A DNA stretch of 64,000 nt from Bradyrhizobium diazoefficiens (GCF_018131015.1 NZ_JAFCJJ010000016.1:62001-126000); one strand, 5' to 3'; shown: positions 43,742 to 52,804, numbered from the stretch's first letter. Notes: generated by a model not told the origin, from the letters alone. Numbers and translations are program-made.

Positions 43742-46567
43742 ATGAAATCGTTTCCGAGAAGCGCCGCGCAAGCCGGCGCAAGCAGGATTGCATTGGCCGT
43801 CGCTGCGGTGACCCTGGTCTGCAGCGGTGTGTTCTGGCCCGATCGGGCCCTGGCCCAGTTCATCTGCGGCGGCAGCGCAGACGGGAGCACCGGGCTTAAC
43901 GGAGCAGGCGCAAGCGCCACCAACCCAGACGATGTCGCTTGCGGTTCCACGTCAGCAGCAACAGGGGGTCATTCGACCGCTGTCGGCTATTTCGCCACCG
44001 CCTACGGCGCCAGTTCAACATCCATCGGGAACTTCGCAGGTCCTGGGGCCGTGACCGTAGGCGCCACCAGCATCGGCTCCGCTGCCAATGCCTTCGGAGG
44101 TGCGGCAGGGATCTATAGCACCGCGATCGGCGCCGGGCCGGCCAGCGGAGGGCTTGGTGCGACGAGCGGGGGAAATTACAGCGTCGCAATTGGTGGCGGC
44201 GACGGGCTCGGCGCGGCGCCGGCAAACGCCAGCGGCGCGTCGAGCGTCGCTATCGGCAGCACCACAGCCAGCAGCGGTATCAGCTCCACGGTGGTCGGCT
44301 CGTTCAGTTCAACGACGGGGACGAGCAGCGCGTCATTCGGCACCGGCCAGTCCGTGATCGGGGCGAACAGCACCGCCGTCGGCAGCAACAACAGCGTTAT
44401 CGGCACCAACAGCGGCGCCTTCGGCACCGGCCAGACCGTGCGCGGCAACAACAGCTTCGCGTTCGGCGACCCGAACGTCGTGAACGGCAACGGCACCTTC
44501 GTGGTCGGCAACGGCACCAACGTCAACACCTCGGGCGGCACGGGCGTCGCCGGATGGGGCGACAACATCAATGTGCTGGGCTCCAGTAACAATGTTGCCA
44601 GCACGGCCAACGCTTCGGGCTCCGCCGTGGTCGGCAACACCAGCACGGTGAACGCCGTCAACGCGGTGGCAGTCGGCAACAGCATCACTGTGAGCGTCGC
44701 CAACGGTGTCGCCGTCGGTCAGGGCTCCTCGGTCACGGCCGCCAATGCCGTCGCGCTCGGCGCCGGGTCGGTGGCCAACACCGCGAACTCCGTTTCCATC
44801 GGTGCGGTAGGTTCGGAGCGCAAGCTTGTGAACCTCGCCAACGGCACCATCGCCGCCGGCTCGACCGACGCGATCAATGGCGGGCAATTGTTCACCGCGA
44901 ACCAGCGCGTCGCCAACGCCTTCGGTGGCGGCGCCGGCCTCGATGCCAACGGCCAGCTGACGGCGCCGAGCTACACCATCCAGGGGACCACCTACAACAA
45001 TGTCGGCAGTGCCTTCGCCGCGGTGGACACCAACATCACCTCGCTGCAGACCGCCGTCGCCGGGCTCAGCACCAATGCCAACTATTTCCGCTCCAACACA
45101 ACCGGCCCTGCCGCGTCGGCCACCGGCACCGACGCCAGTGCCATCGGCCCAAGCTCGTCGGCAACCGGCACGAACTCGCTTGCGGTCGGCGCCAGCACGA
45201 CCAGCAATGGCAATGCCTCGACGGTGGTCGGCTCGTCCAGCTCGGCGAACGGATCGAACAGCACGTCGGTCGGCAGCAACAACAGCGTGACCGGCAACAA
45301 CAGCGGCGCCTTCGGCACTGGCCAGACCGTACGCGGCAACGGCAGCTTCGCCTTCGGCGATCCGAACGTCGTCAACGGCAACGGCACCTTCGTGGTCGGC
45401 AACGGCACCAACGTCAACACCTCGGGCGGCACGGGCGTCGCCGGCTGGGGCGACAACATCAACGTGCTGGGCTCGAACAACAACGTTGCCGGCACCGCCA
45501 ACGCGTCGGGCTCCGCCGTTGTCGGCAACAACAGCACGGTCAACGCCGTCAACGCAGTGGCGGTCGGCAACAACGTCACCGTGAGCGCCGTCAACGGGGT
45601 CGCTCTTGGCCAGGGCTCGTCGGTCACGGCCGCCAATGCGGTCGCGCTCGGCAGCGGCTCGGTGGCGAGCACCGCAAACTCCGTCTCGATCGGCGCGGTG
45701 GGTTCGGAGCGCAAGCTGATGAACCTCGCCGACGGCACCATCGCGGCCGGCTCGACCGACGCGATCAATGGCGGCCAGTTGCAGACGGCGAACCAGCGTG
45801 TCGCAAGTAGCCTCGGCGGCGGCGCCGGTCTCGATGCCGGCGGCCAGTTGACGGCGCCGAGCTACACCATCCAGGGGACTACCTACAACAACGTCGGCGC
45901 TGCCTTCACAGCGGTGGACACCATCGTTGCCGGGCTGGGCTCAACGTCGACATATTTCCGGTCGAACAGCGCCGGCCCGGCGGCCTCGGCCACCGGCACG
46001 AATGCCAGCGCCATCGGCGCGAACTCGTCGGCGAGCGGCACGAACTCGCTGGCCGTCGGCACGGGGTCGCAGGCCACGAACACCGGCTCCATCGCGATCG
46101 GCGCGAACTCGGCCGCCACCGGCGCCAACTCGGTCGCCATCGGCTCCGGCTCGACCGCGACCGCCGCCAACGTCGTCTCCGTGGGCGCGGCCGGCAACGA
46201 GCGCCGCATCACCAACGTCGCAGCAGGCATCAGCGCGACCGATGCCGTGAACGTCGGCCAAATGCAGGCCGTCGCGACGGGCTTCCAGAGCCAGATCAGC
46301 GGATTGCAGAGCCAGATCGATGACAATCGCTGGGAGGCGCGGGGCGGCATCGCGCTCGCTCTCGCGGCGGGCGGGCTTCGCTTCGACGACCGCCCGGGCA
46401 AGCTCTCGGTGGCCGGCTCCTACGGCAATTTCAAGGGTGCTTCCGGGCTTGCCATGGGCCTCGGTTACGCCGCGACCGACAGGCTTCGTTTCAACGCGAC
46501 CGTGTCGGGGTCCCCCGATCGTGGCAGCATTGGCGGCGTGGTCGGAGGCTCCATCACCCTGAATTGA
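43742..46567 (+). CDS. YadA-like trimeric autotransporter adhesin
   Basis: 941 residues from ATG 43742 with GGGGGG seven bases upstream. Long signal peptide (to about ALAQ). The passenger is dominated by YadA head repeats of the S-x-A-(I/V)-G type (SSVAIGSTTAS, ANAVALGAGSVA). Two stalk/neck motifs occur: ERKLVNLANGTIAAGSTDAI and ERKLMNLADGTIAAGSTDAI. A DNA segment of 662 bp (44371-45032) is repeated without gaps 891 bp later, giving two 297-residue modules. The C-terminal anchor has a short coiled coil and the four-strand barrel block SYGNFKGASGLAMGLGYAATD. It binds surfaces or host matrix as a trimer in the outer membrane. Confidence 0.92.
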   Translation: MKSFPRSAAQAGASRIALAVAAVTLVCSGVFWPDRALAQFICGGSADGSTGLNGAGASATNPDDVACGSTSAATGGHSTAVGYFATAYGASSTSIGNFAGPGAVTVGATSIGSAANAFGGAAGIYSTAIGAGPASGGLGATSGGNYSVAIGGGDGLGAAPANASGASSVAIGSTTASSGISSTVVGSFSSTTGTSSASFGTGQSVIGANSTAVGSNNSVIGTNSGAFGTGQTVRGNNSFAFGDPNVVNGNGTFVVGNGTNVNTSGGTGVAGWGDNINVLGSSNNVASTANASGSAVVGNTSTVNAVNAVAVGNSITVSVANGVAVGQGSSVTAANAVALGAGSVANTANSVSIGAVGSERKLVNLANGTIAAGSTDAINGGQLFTANQRVANAFGGGAGLDANGQLTAPSYTIQGTTYNNVGSAFAAVDTNITSLQTAVAGLSTNANYFRSNTTGPAASATGTDASAIGPSSSATGTNSLAVGASTTSNGNASTVVGSSSSANGSNSTSVGSNNSVTGNNSGAFGTGQTVRGNGSFAFGDPNVVNGNGTFVVGNGTNVNTSGGTGVAGWGDNINVLGSNNNVAGTANASGSAVVGNNSTVNAVNAVAVGNNVTVSAVNGVALGQGSSVTAANAVALGSGSVASTANSVSIGAVGSERKLMNLADGTIAAGSTDAINGGQLQTANQRVASSLGGGAGLDAGGQLTAPSYTIQGTTYNNVGAAFTAVDTIVAGLGSTSTYFRSNSAGPAASATGTNASAIGANSSASGTNSLAVGTGSQATNTGSIAIGANSAATGANSVAIGSGSTATAANVVSVGAAGNERRITNVAAGISATDAVNVGQMQAVATGFQSQISGLQSQIDDNRWEARGGIALALAAGGLRFDDRPGKLSVAGSYGNFKGASGLAMGLGYAATDRLRFNATVSGSPDRGSIGGVVGGSITLN
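44371..45923 (+). repeat. Ungapped in-frame duplication within the adhesin gene
   Basis: Bases 44371-45032 and 45262-45923 are alignable without gaps at an offset of 891 bp (297 codons). The two units share the VNGNGTFVVGNGTNVNTSGG block and the neck motif, with scattered substitutions. Confidence 0.85.
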
Positions 46568-46617
46568 CATCGGCGCTTGTGTCGTGACCTGAAGGCCCGG
46601 CCAACCCAAAGAGCGAC

Positions 46618-46637
46618 CGACCGCCGGCAGGCGGTCG
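46618..46637 (+). terminator. Terminator-like hairpin after the adhesin gene
   Basis: CGACCGCC (46618-46625), loop GGCA, GGCGGTCG (46630-46637), then TTT. An 8-bp GC-rich stem, 50 bp after the adhesin stop. Confidence 0.6.
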
Positions 46638-46656
46638 TTTGCAGCCGATCAAGAGA

Positions 46657-47085
46657 ATGAATAATCTCCTCCCCATGACGCGCCGGTTACAACGCTCCAC
46701 GACGCAGCTCGCTGCGCTCTCGACACTCATCTTCATTGCTTCCGATGCCGCGATGGCGCAGCAGCCCTCCGCTCCGCCGCAGCAATCCGCGCCACCACAG
46801 CAATCCGCACCGCCACAGCAGCAATTCCAGCCATCAGGGCAATGGCAGGCCTTGCCCAGGATGGAGCTCGAACGCCAGTTCGCCGGCCCGCTCCAGGACA
46901 CGGTGATCCAGCGTCTGCGCGATCCCGTGGACGGCACGGTGTGCTATCTCTATCTCCCCATCTCGGTCGCGCACTCTCCCACGACGCAGAACGGCTTCGT
47001 TCAGTACGGCGCCAACGGGATCGGCAGCATCAACTGCATGCCGGGCGAACAGGCGGCTGCGGCAAAGCCGCCTGCCCGCAAATAA
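46657..47085 (+). CDS. Exported P/Q-rich hypothetical protein
   Basis: 142 residues from ATG 46657 (later in-frame ATG at 46675 possible). Signal peptide ends near SDAAMA. A short tandem of SAPPQQ, three times (about residues 38-55), is followed by a globular part with two cysteines (VCYLYLP and INCMPG). The sequence LPRMELERQFAGPLQDTVIQRLRDPVDGTVCYLYLPI is a coherent folded segment of unknown family. It follows the adhesin on the same strand, perhaps as an envelope accessory. Function not recognised. Confidence 0.7.
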   Translation: MNNLLPMTRRLQRSTTQLAALSTLIFIASDAAMAQQPSAPPQQSAPPQQSAPPQQQFQPSGQWQALPRMELERQFAGPLQDTVIQRLRDPVDGTVCYLYLPISVAHSPTTQNGFVQYGANGIGSINCMPGEQAAAAKPPARK

Positions 47086-47215
47086 CGCGGCCATCAGCCG
47101 GCAGGTCGCCGATCCCCTTTATTCCATCGGCACGGTGTAATTTTCCGGCGGCCGGATCGTTGCCTTGTGCCGCCCCGGCGGCGTAGCCTGCGGAAAACAC
47201 AGGGGAGGAACGACC

Positions 47216-48034
47216 ATGAATCGAATGCTGACGGGGTTCGCGCTCGGCGCCGGCCTGTTCATCGGCGGTCTCGCGACGGCTGCACACGCGGCAGAGGTCA
47301 CGTTGGCCCGCCTCGATTGCGGCACGCCACAGGACCCGGTGGCCGTCAATGACCGCTTCTCGGATACCTATGCCTTCCCGGGCCTGAAACTTCAGTTCGT
47401 CTTCAGTTGCTATGTCATCAAGCACGGCGACGAATACATGCTGTGGGATACCGGTCATTCCATGGCGGCACCCAATGTTGCGCCAAAGGTCAGCGTGGTC
47501 GATCAGCTGGCGAAGATCGACGTCAAGCCCGACCAGATCAAATATGTCGGTATCAGCCACTATCACGCGGACCATACCGGCCAGGTCGACTCCTTCCCGA
47601 AAGCGACCCTGCTGATCGGCGCCAGGGAATGGGAGGCGATCACCAGTCCCAAGCCCGCTCAGGGCGTGAACTTCAAGCCGTTCGAAGGCTGGATCAAGGG
47701 CGACAACAAGGTCGAGGTGCAGCCGATCGATAAGGATGTGTTCGGTGACGGCTCGGTGATCGTGCTGCGTACGCCCGGCCACACGCCGGGCCATTCCAGC
47801 CTGCTGGTCAAGCTCGCACAGATGGGCCCAGTCCTCATCACCGGCGATGCGGCCCACTTCCACGAGAACTACGACACGGACGGCGTGCCTGCGTTCAACT
47901 TCGATCGTGCGCAGACGGTCGCCTCGATCGAGCGGATGAAGAAGATCGGCGCCAATTTGAAGGCAACAATCATCATTCAGCACGACGCACGCGACGTGGA
48001 AAAACTGCCGGCGTTTCCAGCGTTCGCGAAGTAG
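47216..48034 (+). CDS. Exported metallo-beta-lactamase-fold hydrolase (AHL lactonase family-like)
   Basis: 272 residues from ATG 47216 with GGGGAGG six bases upstream. Signal peptide MNRMLTGFALGAGLFIGGLATAAHAA. Metal ligands: His115, His117, Asp119 and His120 in SHYHADHTG, His in TPGHTPGHSSL, Asp in ITGDAAHF, and a last His in QHDARD. The overall pattern resembles AiiA-like N-acyl homoserine lactonases, but with an export signal that true AiiA lacks. Other MBL-fold lactonases or esterases are possible. Confidence 0.85.
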   Translation: MNRMLTGFALGAGLFIGGLATAAHAAEVTLARLDCGTPQDPVAVNDRFSDTYAFPGLKLQFVFSCYVIKHGDEYMLWDTGHSMAAPNVAPKVSVVDQLAKIDVKPDQIKYVGISHYHADHTGQVDSFPKATLLIGAREWEAITSPKPAQGVNFKPFEGWIKGDNKVEVQPIDKDVFGDGSVIVLRTPGHTPGHSSLLVKLAQMGPVLITGDAAHFHENYDTDGVPAFNFDRAQTVASIERMKKIGANLKATIIIQHDARDVEKLPAFPAFAK

Positions 48035-48158
48035 CGCGGCAATGGTTTGCAGGGCGGATGGCCGCCTGTCCGTCCTGCACATGCCCTGGTGAAGCCTGTC
48101 CGCGGGCAGGATGCCGGAACACTCGGCGTGGGCGGGGGATGCGCGTGCGCAGGGTCGG

Positions 48159-48386
48159 CTATTCGCGGGTGACCGCGTAGGCCAGACGGCGGATCGCCGG
48201 AGCCGCAAAGATCACGACGGGTATCATCAGCAGCCAGGAAACCAGCCACGACTGCAGCCAGTGCATGACAAACTGCCCCGCTGTCAGGAGAGGCAGGCTG
48301 GCGATCGCGGCCGCAATTGCTGACGTGAGGCCAGACTGGATCACACCAAAGACGAAGTGGCTGTAGTGGCGAGGAATCCCGAGCAC
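48159..48386 (-). CDS. DUF2798-type small membrane protein
   Basis: 75 residues from GTG 48386, with GGGAG five to six bases upstream; the longer frame to 48527 is not conserved-looking. VLGIPRHYSHFVFGVIQSGLTSAIAAAIA and WLQSWLVSWLLMIPVVIFAAPAIRRLA match the two-span DUF2798 pattern (RHYxxFVFGxxxSGxxS...FPxVxxxAPxxRRL). Inner membrane; function unknown in the family. Confidence 0.8.
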   Translation of the reverse strand: MLGIPRHYSHFVFGVIQSGLTSAIAAAIASLPLLTAGQFVMHWLQSWLVSWLLMIPVVIFAAPAIRRLAYAVTRE

Positions 48387-48541
48387 CGTCTTCTCCCATA
48401 CTCCTTGCCGCGCTATGCAAGGGATGTGCCCGGTTGGTTCGCAAGATAGGCTTGCGCTGTTGAGCGAGCGAAATCCCGAGGGCGTGCCCATGAGCGAGCC
48501 TTCCGAAGCGCAGCTTCTTCGCGCCACCGGGGTCCGAGGCC

Positions 48542-48778
48542 ATGTTCTGGCCGAAAGGCCAGATGATGCAGGTGGTGCTGAACAGCGCGGACATGACGGT
48601 CAAGCCCGAGGATTTTCTCGGGCCCGTCGAGGCGCGCTGGAAGGCATTCCGAGATTCTGGAGAGACGTCGCAGCAGCACGGCTCGCCCGGCGCCTCCGTC
48701 GTCTATGGCCGCTGGTCGATCGATGGCTCTGCCTGTGCGCCTCTCATCGGCCTGGCCGTGGTGATGCTGTCCCGATAG
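48542..48778 (+). CDS. Doubtful small ORF, possibly not a gene
   Basis: 78 residues (MFWPKGQMMQVVLNSADMTVKPEDFLGPVEARWKAF and so on). The first 35 residues look protein-like, the rest do not. Only a weak GAGG three bases before the ATG. It overlaps the 3' end of the convergent carbonic anhydrase gene by 35 bp. Listed because the region 48387-48743 otherwise holds nothing; it may be a remnant. Confidence 0.25.
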   Translation: MFWPKGQMMQVVLNSADMTVKPEDFLGPVEARWKAFRDSGETSQQHGSPGASVVYGRWSIDGSACAPLIGLAVVMLSR

Positions 48779-49652
48779 GCGGGGCGGATGGGTTCGCGTC
48801 GAGAAGCGAAGCAACGCGATGCGATCGCACGATCGCCTCGCCGAGATCGACGAACCCTGCGAGATCCCGAGGTACGACAGCCAGCCCGCCGTCATCGGGA
48901 TCGCCGACACGGGGAGCCCAGATCTCCCGGGTCTCGAGCAGGTAGACACCGTAAGCGGCCCGAATTCCGGTGATCTCGCTGCTCTTCAACTCCTCCTGTA
49001 TCGAGTACGCCGCCAGTGCCGCATTGGTCACAATGGAGGTTTCGATCAGGGCCTTTCGATACCCTGCTTTGAGGACGACGTCGGGGCCGAACGTGGCCAG
49101 CAGCTTCTTCGCAGAGGTCTGAACGACGAGGAGTGTACGGTCGAGGATGCCGCGAAGCGAATGCTTGGTCGCGAGCGGCAGATAGTCGACCGGGTTCAGA
49201 AACACGTCGACGGCCGTTGTCAGCGCCCCGCAGCCGCTGTGGCCCAGCGCCACGATGAGCTTGAGGCTGCCGCCCAGATTCTCGACGGCATATTTCAGGC
49301 TGCCGAGCACCTCTCCACCAAGGCCATTGCCCGCGACGCGAATGACGAACAGGTCGTTCGGCCCCTCGTTGAACACGAGTTCGATCGGCACGCGGGCGTC
49401 CGAACAGCCGAGGATGGCTGCGAAGGGTCGCTGCTTCGGCACATTGTCGCTGCCCGCCGCGAATCCCAGGTCATGCAGATCGACGGGGATGATCTGCTGC
49501 ACCCCCTGTGCGTTCCCGTCATGGTCGAGAAGCCTGGCGAAACTCTTGTTGCCTTGCTGCAACCTGAGCAAGGCGGCGCTGCTGTCGGCCGGCACGGGTC
49601 TGCCCGCGGTCGCATCGGTGCTATAACGATGGATGATATCGATGCTCGTCAT
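48744..49652 (-). CDS. Beta-class carbonic anhydrase
   Basis: 302 residues from ATG 49652 with GAGG eight bases upstream; an in-frame GTG at 49661 is less well placed. Zinc ligands: Cys and Asp-Arg dyad in AAILGCSDARVPIELVF, then His and Cys in LGHSGCGAL. Longer than the usual 220 residues because of a C-terminal extension after the core (about 230-302). It hydrates CO2 to bicarbonate in the cytosol. The extension (YGVYLLETREIWAPRVG) is typical of a Bradyrhizobium subgroup by resemblance only. Confidence 0.9.
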   Translation of the reverse strand: MTSIDIIHRYSTDATAGRPVPADSSAALLRLQQGNKSFARLLDHDGNAQGVQQIIPVDLHDLGFAAGSDNVPKQRPFAAILGCSDARVPIELVFNEGPNDLFVIRVAGNGLGGEVLGSLKYAVENLGGSLKLIVALGHSGCGALTTAVDVFLNPVDYLPLATKHSLRGILDRTLLVVQTSAKKLLATFGPDVVLKAGYRKALIETSIVTNAALAAYSIQEELKSSEITGIRAAYGVYLLETREIWAPRVGDPDDGGLAVVPRDLAGFVDLGEAIVRSHRVASLLDANPSAPPIGTASPRPGR

Positions 49653-49803
49653 GATGGCCACCTCGGCATCTTGGGATGGTCAAGCAGCCGATCGTGGGCA
49701 ACTGACTGTCCAATTGAGCGCGGTGTTGGTCGACACCCGTTGACCTGGATCAAGATAGGTGGATGTCGGCGCCGGGCGCCGGGCGCCTGGCGGTTTCGGG
49801 GGA

Positions 49804-50169
49804 TCAGCGCCCCAATTGCTTCGGATCGTAGAAAAAGCGTTCCTCGATCAATTTGTCACCGCGCCAGGTCTGCCAGGCAATCTCCTCCAGCGTGCGTGTC
49901 ACGCCGTCGGCGTTGGTGAAAGAGAATCTCCAGCGGCTCGCGACGGTGTCACCCTCGATCAGGCTCGGTCCGAGGCGGACGGCCGTGACTGCGCTGGACG
50001 CGGCCAATACGCCGCGCTCCTTGGCGACGAGATTGTCACGTCCGACCGTGGGCGCGGCGTTGTTCTCATAGGTCACGGCGTCCTGTGTGCAGAACTGCTC
50101 GATGGCGCCGATGAAGTCGCCTTCCTCCAGCCGCCTCGCAAAAGCTTCGACGATCTCACGGCTCGGCAT
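49804..50169 (-). CDS. NTF2-like/SnoaL-fold protein
   Basis: 121 residues from ATG 50169. MPSREIVEAFARRLEEGDFIGAIEQFCTQDAVTYENNAAPTVGRDNL is the typical helix-rich opening; GDTVASRWRFSFTNADG and GDKLIEERFFYDPKQL complete the cone-shaped fold. Such proteins are isomerases, hydrolases or binders; substrate unknown. A TetR-type operator sits 20 bp before the start codon. Confidence 0.82.
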   Translation of the reverse strand: MPSREIVEAFARRLEEGDFIGAIEQFCTQDAVTYENNAAPTVGRDNLVAKERGVLAASSAVTAVRLGPSLIEGDTVASRWRFSFTNADGVTRTLEEIAWQTWRGDKLIEERFFYDPKQLGR

Positions 50170-50188
50170 GGCACACCCCGCGGATAAA

Positions 50189-50224
50189 ACCGACTGATAG
50201 TCGGTAAATACCGACCGGTAGTCG
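50189..50224. promoter_or_regulatory. Tandem TetR-family operator candidate
   Basis: First site ACCGACTGATAGTCGGT (50189-50205), a perfect 7-bp inverted repeat about GAT; second site ACCGACCGGTAGTCG (50210-50224), matching ACCGAC..TAGTCG at 21 bp distance. Between them CGGTAAATACCG is itself palindromic. TetR/AcrR regulators commonly bind ACCGAC..GTCGGT sites, and such a gene starts at 50515. Confidence 0.65.
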
Positions 50225-50300
50225 AAAAGTCAACTGGCCGCCGGGTGCGAGTTCGACTAAGAGACTTGTCGGAATGAGACGAGTGCTCCGACGGAGGTGC

Positions 50301-50452
50301 GTTCCCTCCCCCCTTGTGGGGGAGGGGCAGGGAGGGGGGTGCCACACGGGGATTCTATCGATCGCGCAGCAGCTCTTGGTGCATCTGAACAATCAGCACC
50401 CTTTCCTGGGCTACCCCCCTCCCTAGCCCTCCCCCACAAGGGGGGAGGGAAC
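50301..50452. repeat. 152-bp hairpin repeat with 40-bp arms
   Basis: Left arm 50301-50340 begins GTTCCCTCCCCCCTTGTGGG; right arm 50413-50452 is its near-perfect complement; loop 50341-50412. CCCTCCCC-type palindromic repeats recur between genes in Bradyrhizobium-like genomes. Confidence 0.8.
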
Positions 50453-50514
50453 GGAAAGAGCGCTGCTGGTGGCCGAACTCGCTTCGACAACTCATCACAT
50501 AATAGACGAGACCC

Positions 50515-51105
50515 ATGGCGAAACAGGCGGAACGGCGGGCAGCGACATCGGAGGCGATCCTCAACGCGGCGCGCCGCCTGTTCGGCAGCCGCGGCTTTGC
50601 TGGCACCACCATGGACGAGATCGCGGAAGCAGCCTCCGTCGCCAAGGGCGCCGTCTATCACCACTTCAAGACCAAGGAGGCGGTATTCGCCGCCGTGTTC
50701 GACCACGCCTCGCGCGACCTCGTCGCCGAGATCGACCGCACCGCGCGCGCCGAGAAGGACGTGCTCGCCGCGATGGTCGCCGGCACCCAGCATTACTTTG
50801 CCGCGACCGCCAAGGGGCCGACCGGCCAGATCATCCTGCGCGACGGCCCGGCCGTGCTCGGCTGGGAGCGCTGGCGCGAGATCGACGCGCAGCATTTTGG
50901 CGGCAAGATGCCGCGCGCGCTGTCGCTGGCGATGGAGTCCGGCCTGATCGCAAGGCAGCCGGTCGAGCCGCTGGCCCGGCTGCTGCTCGGCGCGGTCACG
51001 GAGGCCGCGGTCGCCTGCGCCGGACGTAGCGATATCGCAAGGGCGGGCGCGGAATATGCCCGTGCGTTCAAGTCGCTGGTCGAGGCGCTGCGTGTCCGTG
51101 CATGA
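50515..51105 (+). CDS. TetR/AcrR-family transcriptional regulator
   Basis: 196 residues from ATG 50515. The HTH domain is AILNAARRLFGSRGFAGTTMDEIAEAASVAKGAVYHHFKTKEAVFAAVF; the rest is the helical ligand domain. It probably represses the NTF2-like gene and possibly itself through the operator at 50189-50224. The broken GMC oxidoreductase gene follows by 52 bp on the same strand and may be a co-regulated target. Confidence 0.9.
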   Translation: MAKQAERRAATSEAILNAARRLFGSRGFAGTTMDEIAEAASVAKGAVYHHFKTKEAVFAAVFDHASRDLVAEIDRTARAEKDVLAAMVAGTQHYFAATAKGPTGQIILRDGPAVLGWERWREIDAQHFGGKMPRALSLAMESGLIARQPVEPLARLLLGAVTEAAVACAGRSDIARAGAEYARAFKSLVEALRVRA

Positions 51106-51157
51106 TTGTGCTAATCACGAACCGGAAACGCCACAGCAACAAGAAGAACAGTCGCGC

Positions 51158-52779
51158 ATGACCGCAAATTCCCTCGCGCCGACCGATCCCGAATTCGACT
51201 ACATCATCGTCGGCGCCGGCTCGGCCGGCTGCGTGCTCGCCAACCGCCTGTCGGCGAACGGCAAGCACAGCGTGCTGCTGCTCGAGGCCGGCCCGAAGGA
51301 TTCCAACATCTGGATCCACGTCCCGCTCGGCTACGGCAAGCTGTTCAAGGAGAAGAGCGTCAACTGGATGTACCAGACCGAGCCGGAGCCGGAGCTCAAG
51401 GGCCGCCAGGTGTTCCAGCCGCGCGGAAAGACGCTGGGCGGATCGAGCTCGATCAACGGCCTGCTCTATGTCCGCGGCCAGCACGAGGACTACGATCGCT
51501 GGCGCCAGCGCGGCAACACCGGCTGGGGTTACGACGACGTGCTGCCCTATTTCAAGAAGGCCGAGAACCAGACGCGCGGCGCCGACCAATTTCACGGCAC
51601 CGGCGGTCCGCTGCCGGTCTCCAACATGGTCTGACCGACCCGCTGTCGAAGGCGTTCATCGACGCCGCGGTCGAGACCGGTCTGCCCTACAATCCCGATT
51701 TCAACGGCGCCACGCAGGAAGGCGTGGGACTGTTCCAGACCACGACGCGCAACGGACGGCGCGCCTCGACGTCGGTGGCCTATCTTGGCCCGGCAAAGGG
51801 CCGCGGCAATCTCAGGATCGAAACCGAGGCGCTCGGCCAGCGCGTGCTGTTCGAGGGCCGCCGCGCCGTCGGCGTCGAGTACCGGCAAGGCGCGCAGCTG
51901 CGCCGCGCGCGGGCGCGGAAGGAAGTCGTGCTGTCGAGCGGGGCCTACAACTCGCCGCAGCTCCTCCAGCTCTCCGGCGTCGGCCCCGCCGATCTCCTGC
52001 GCAAGCACGGCATCGACGTCGTGCTCGATGCGCAGGGCGTCGGCCACGATCTCCAGGACCACATGCAGGTCCGCATCGTGATGCGCTGCTCGCAGAAGAT
52101 CACCCTCAACGACACCGTCAATCACCCGCTCCGCCGCACGCTGGCCGGCGCGCGCTATGCGCTGTTCCGCAAGGGCTGGCTGACGATCGCGGCCGGCACG
52201 GCGGGCGCCTTCTTCAAGACCAACCCGCGGCTGGCGTCGCCCGACGTCCAGGTGCACTTCCTGCCGTTCTCGACCGACAAGATGGGCGAGCGGCTGCACG
52301 ATTTTTCCGGCTTCACCGCCTCGGTGTGCCAGCTCCGGCCCGAGAGCCGCGGTTCCCTGCGCATCAGGAGCGCGGACCCGACCGTGCCGCCGGAGATCCG
52401 CATCAACTACATGTCGACCGAGACCGATCGCACCACCAACGTCGAAGCCATCAAGATCCTGCGCAGGATCCTGAATGCACCGGCGATGAAGCCGTTCGTG
52501 GTGGGCGAGTACGATCCAGGGGCGAAGGTATCCACGGACGCCGAGCTGCTCGATTACTGCCGCGAGCGCGGCAGCACCATCTATCATCCGACCTCGACCT
52601 GTCGTATGGGCAACGACGCGCTCGCGGTGGTGGACCAGCGGCTGAAGGTGAGGGGGCTCGAGGGCCTTCGCGTCGTCGACGGCTCGATCATGCCGGACCT
52701 CGTGTCGGGGAATACCAACGCGCCGATCATCATGATCGCCGAAAAGGCCTCCGACATGATATTGGAGGATGCGCGCTGA
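51158..52779 (+). pseudogene. GMC-family oxidoreductase (choline/alcohol dehydrogenase-like) broken by a frameshift
   Basis: The first part (51158-51634) encodes FDYIIVGAGSAGCVLANRL (FAD-binding), PRGKTLGGSSSINGLLYVRG (GMC signature 1) and ends at LPVSNMV then TGA. The protein continues one frame over from about 51630: LTDPLSKAFIDAAVETGLPYN, LSSGAYNSPQLLQLSGVGPA (GMC signature 2), and near the end STIYHPTSTCRMG and GSIMPDLVSGNTNAPIIMIAEKA. Together about 540 residues, normal for the family. One missing base (VSNMV-STDPLS expected) explains the shift. Real inactivation or a sequencing error are both possible. If repaired, it would oxidise an alcohol with FAD. Confidence 0.88.
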
Positions 52780-52804
52780 CCACGCGCTTCGAAAGGACGA
52801 ACAC

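Larger units (their letters stand above)
50170..50514. other. Intergenic region with TetR-type operator and long hairpin repeat
   Basis: 345 bp between the divergent NTF2-like and TetR genes. It holds the operator pair at 50189-50224 and the palindromic repeat at 50301-50452. No gene seen. Confidence 0.6.

Noticed and set aside
51628..51636. Programmed frameshift or stop recoding in the GMC gene
   Set aside because: No slippery heptamer or downstream structure seen, and GMC enzymes are not known to need recoding; a one-base deletion is simpler.
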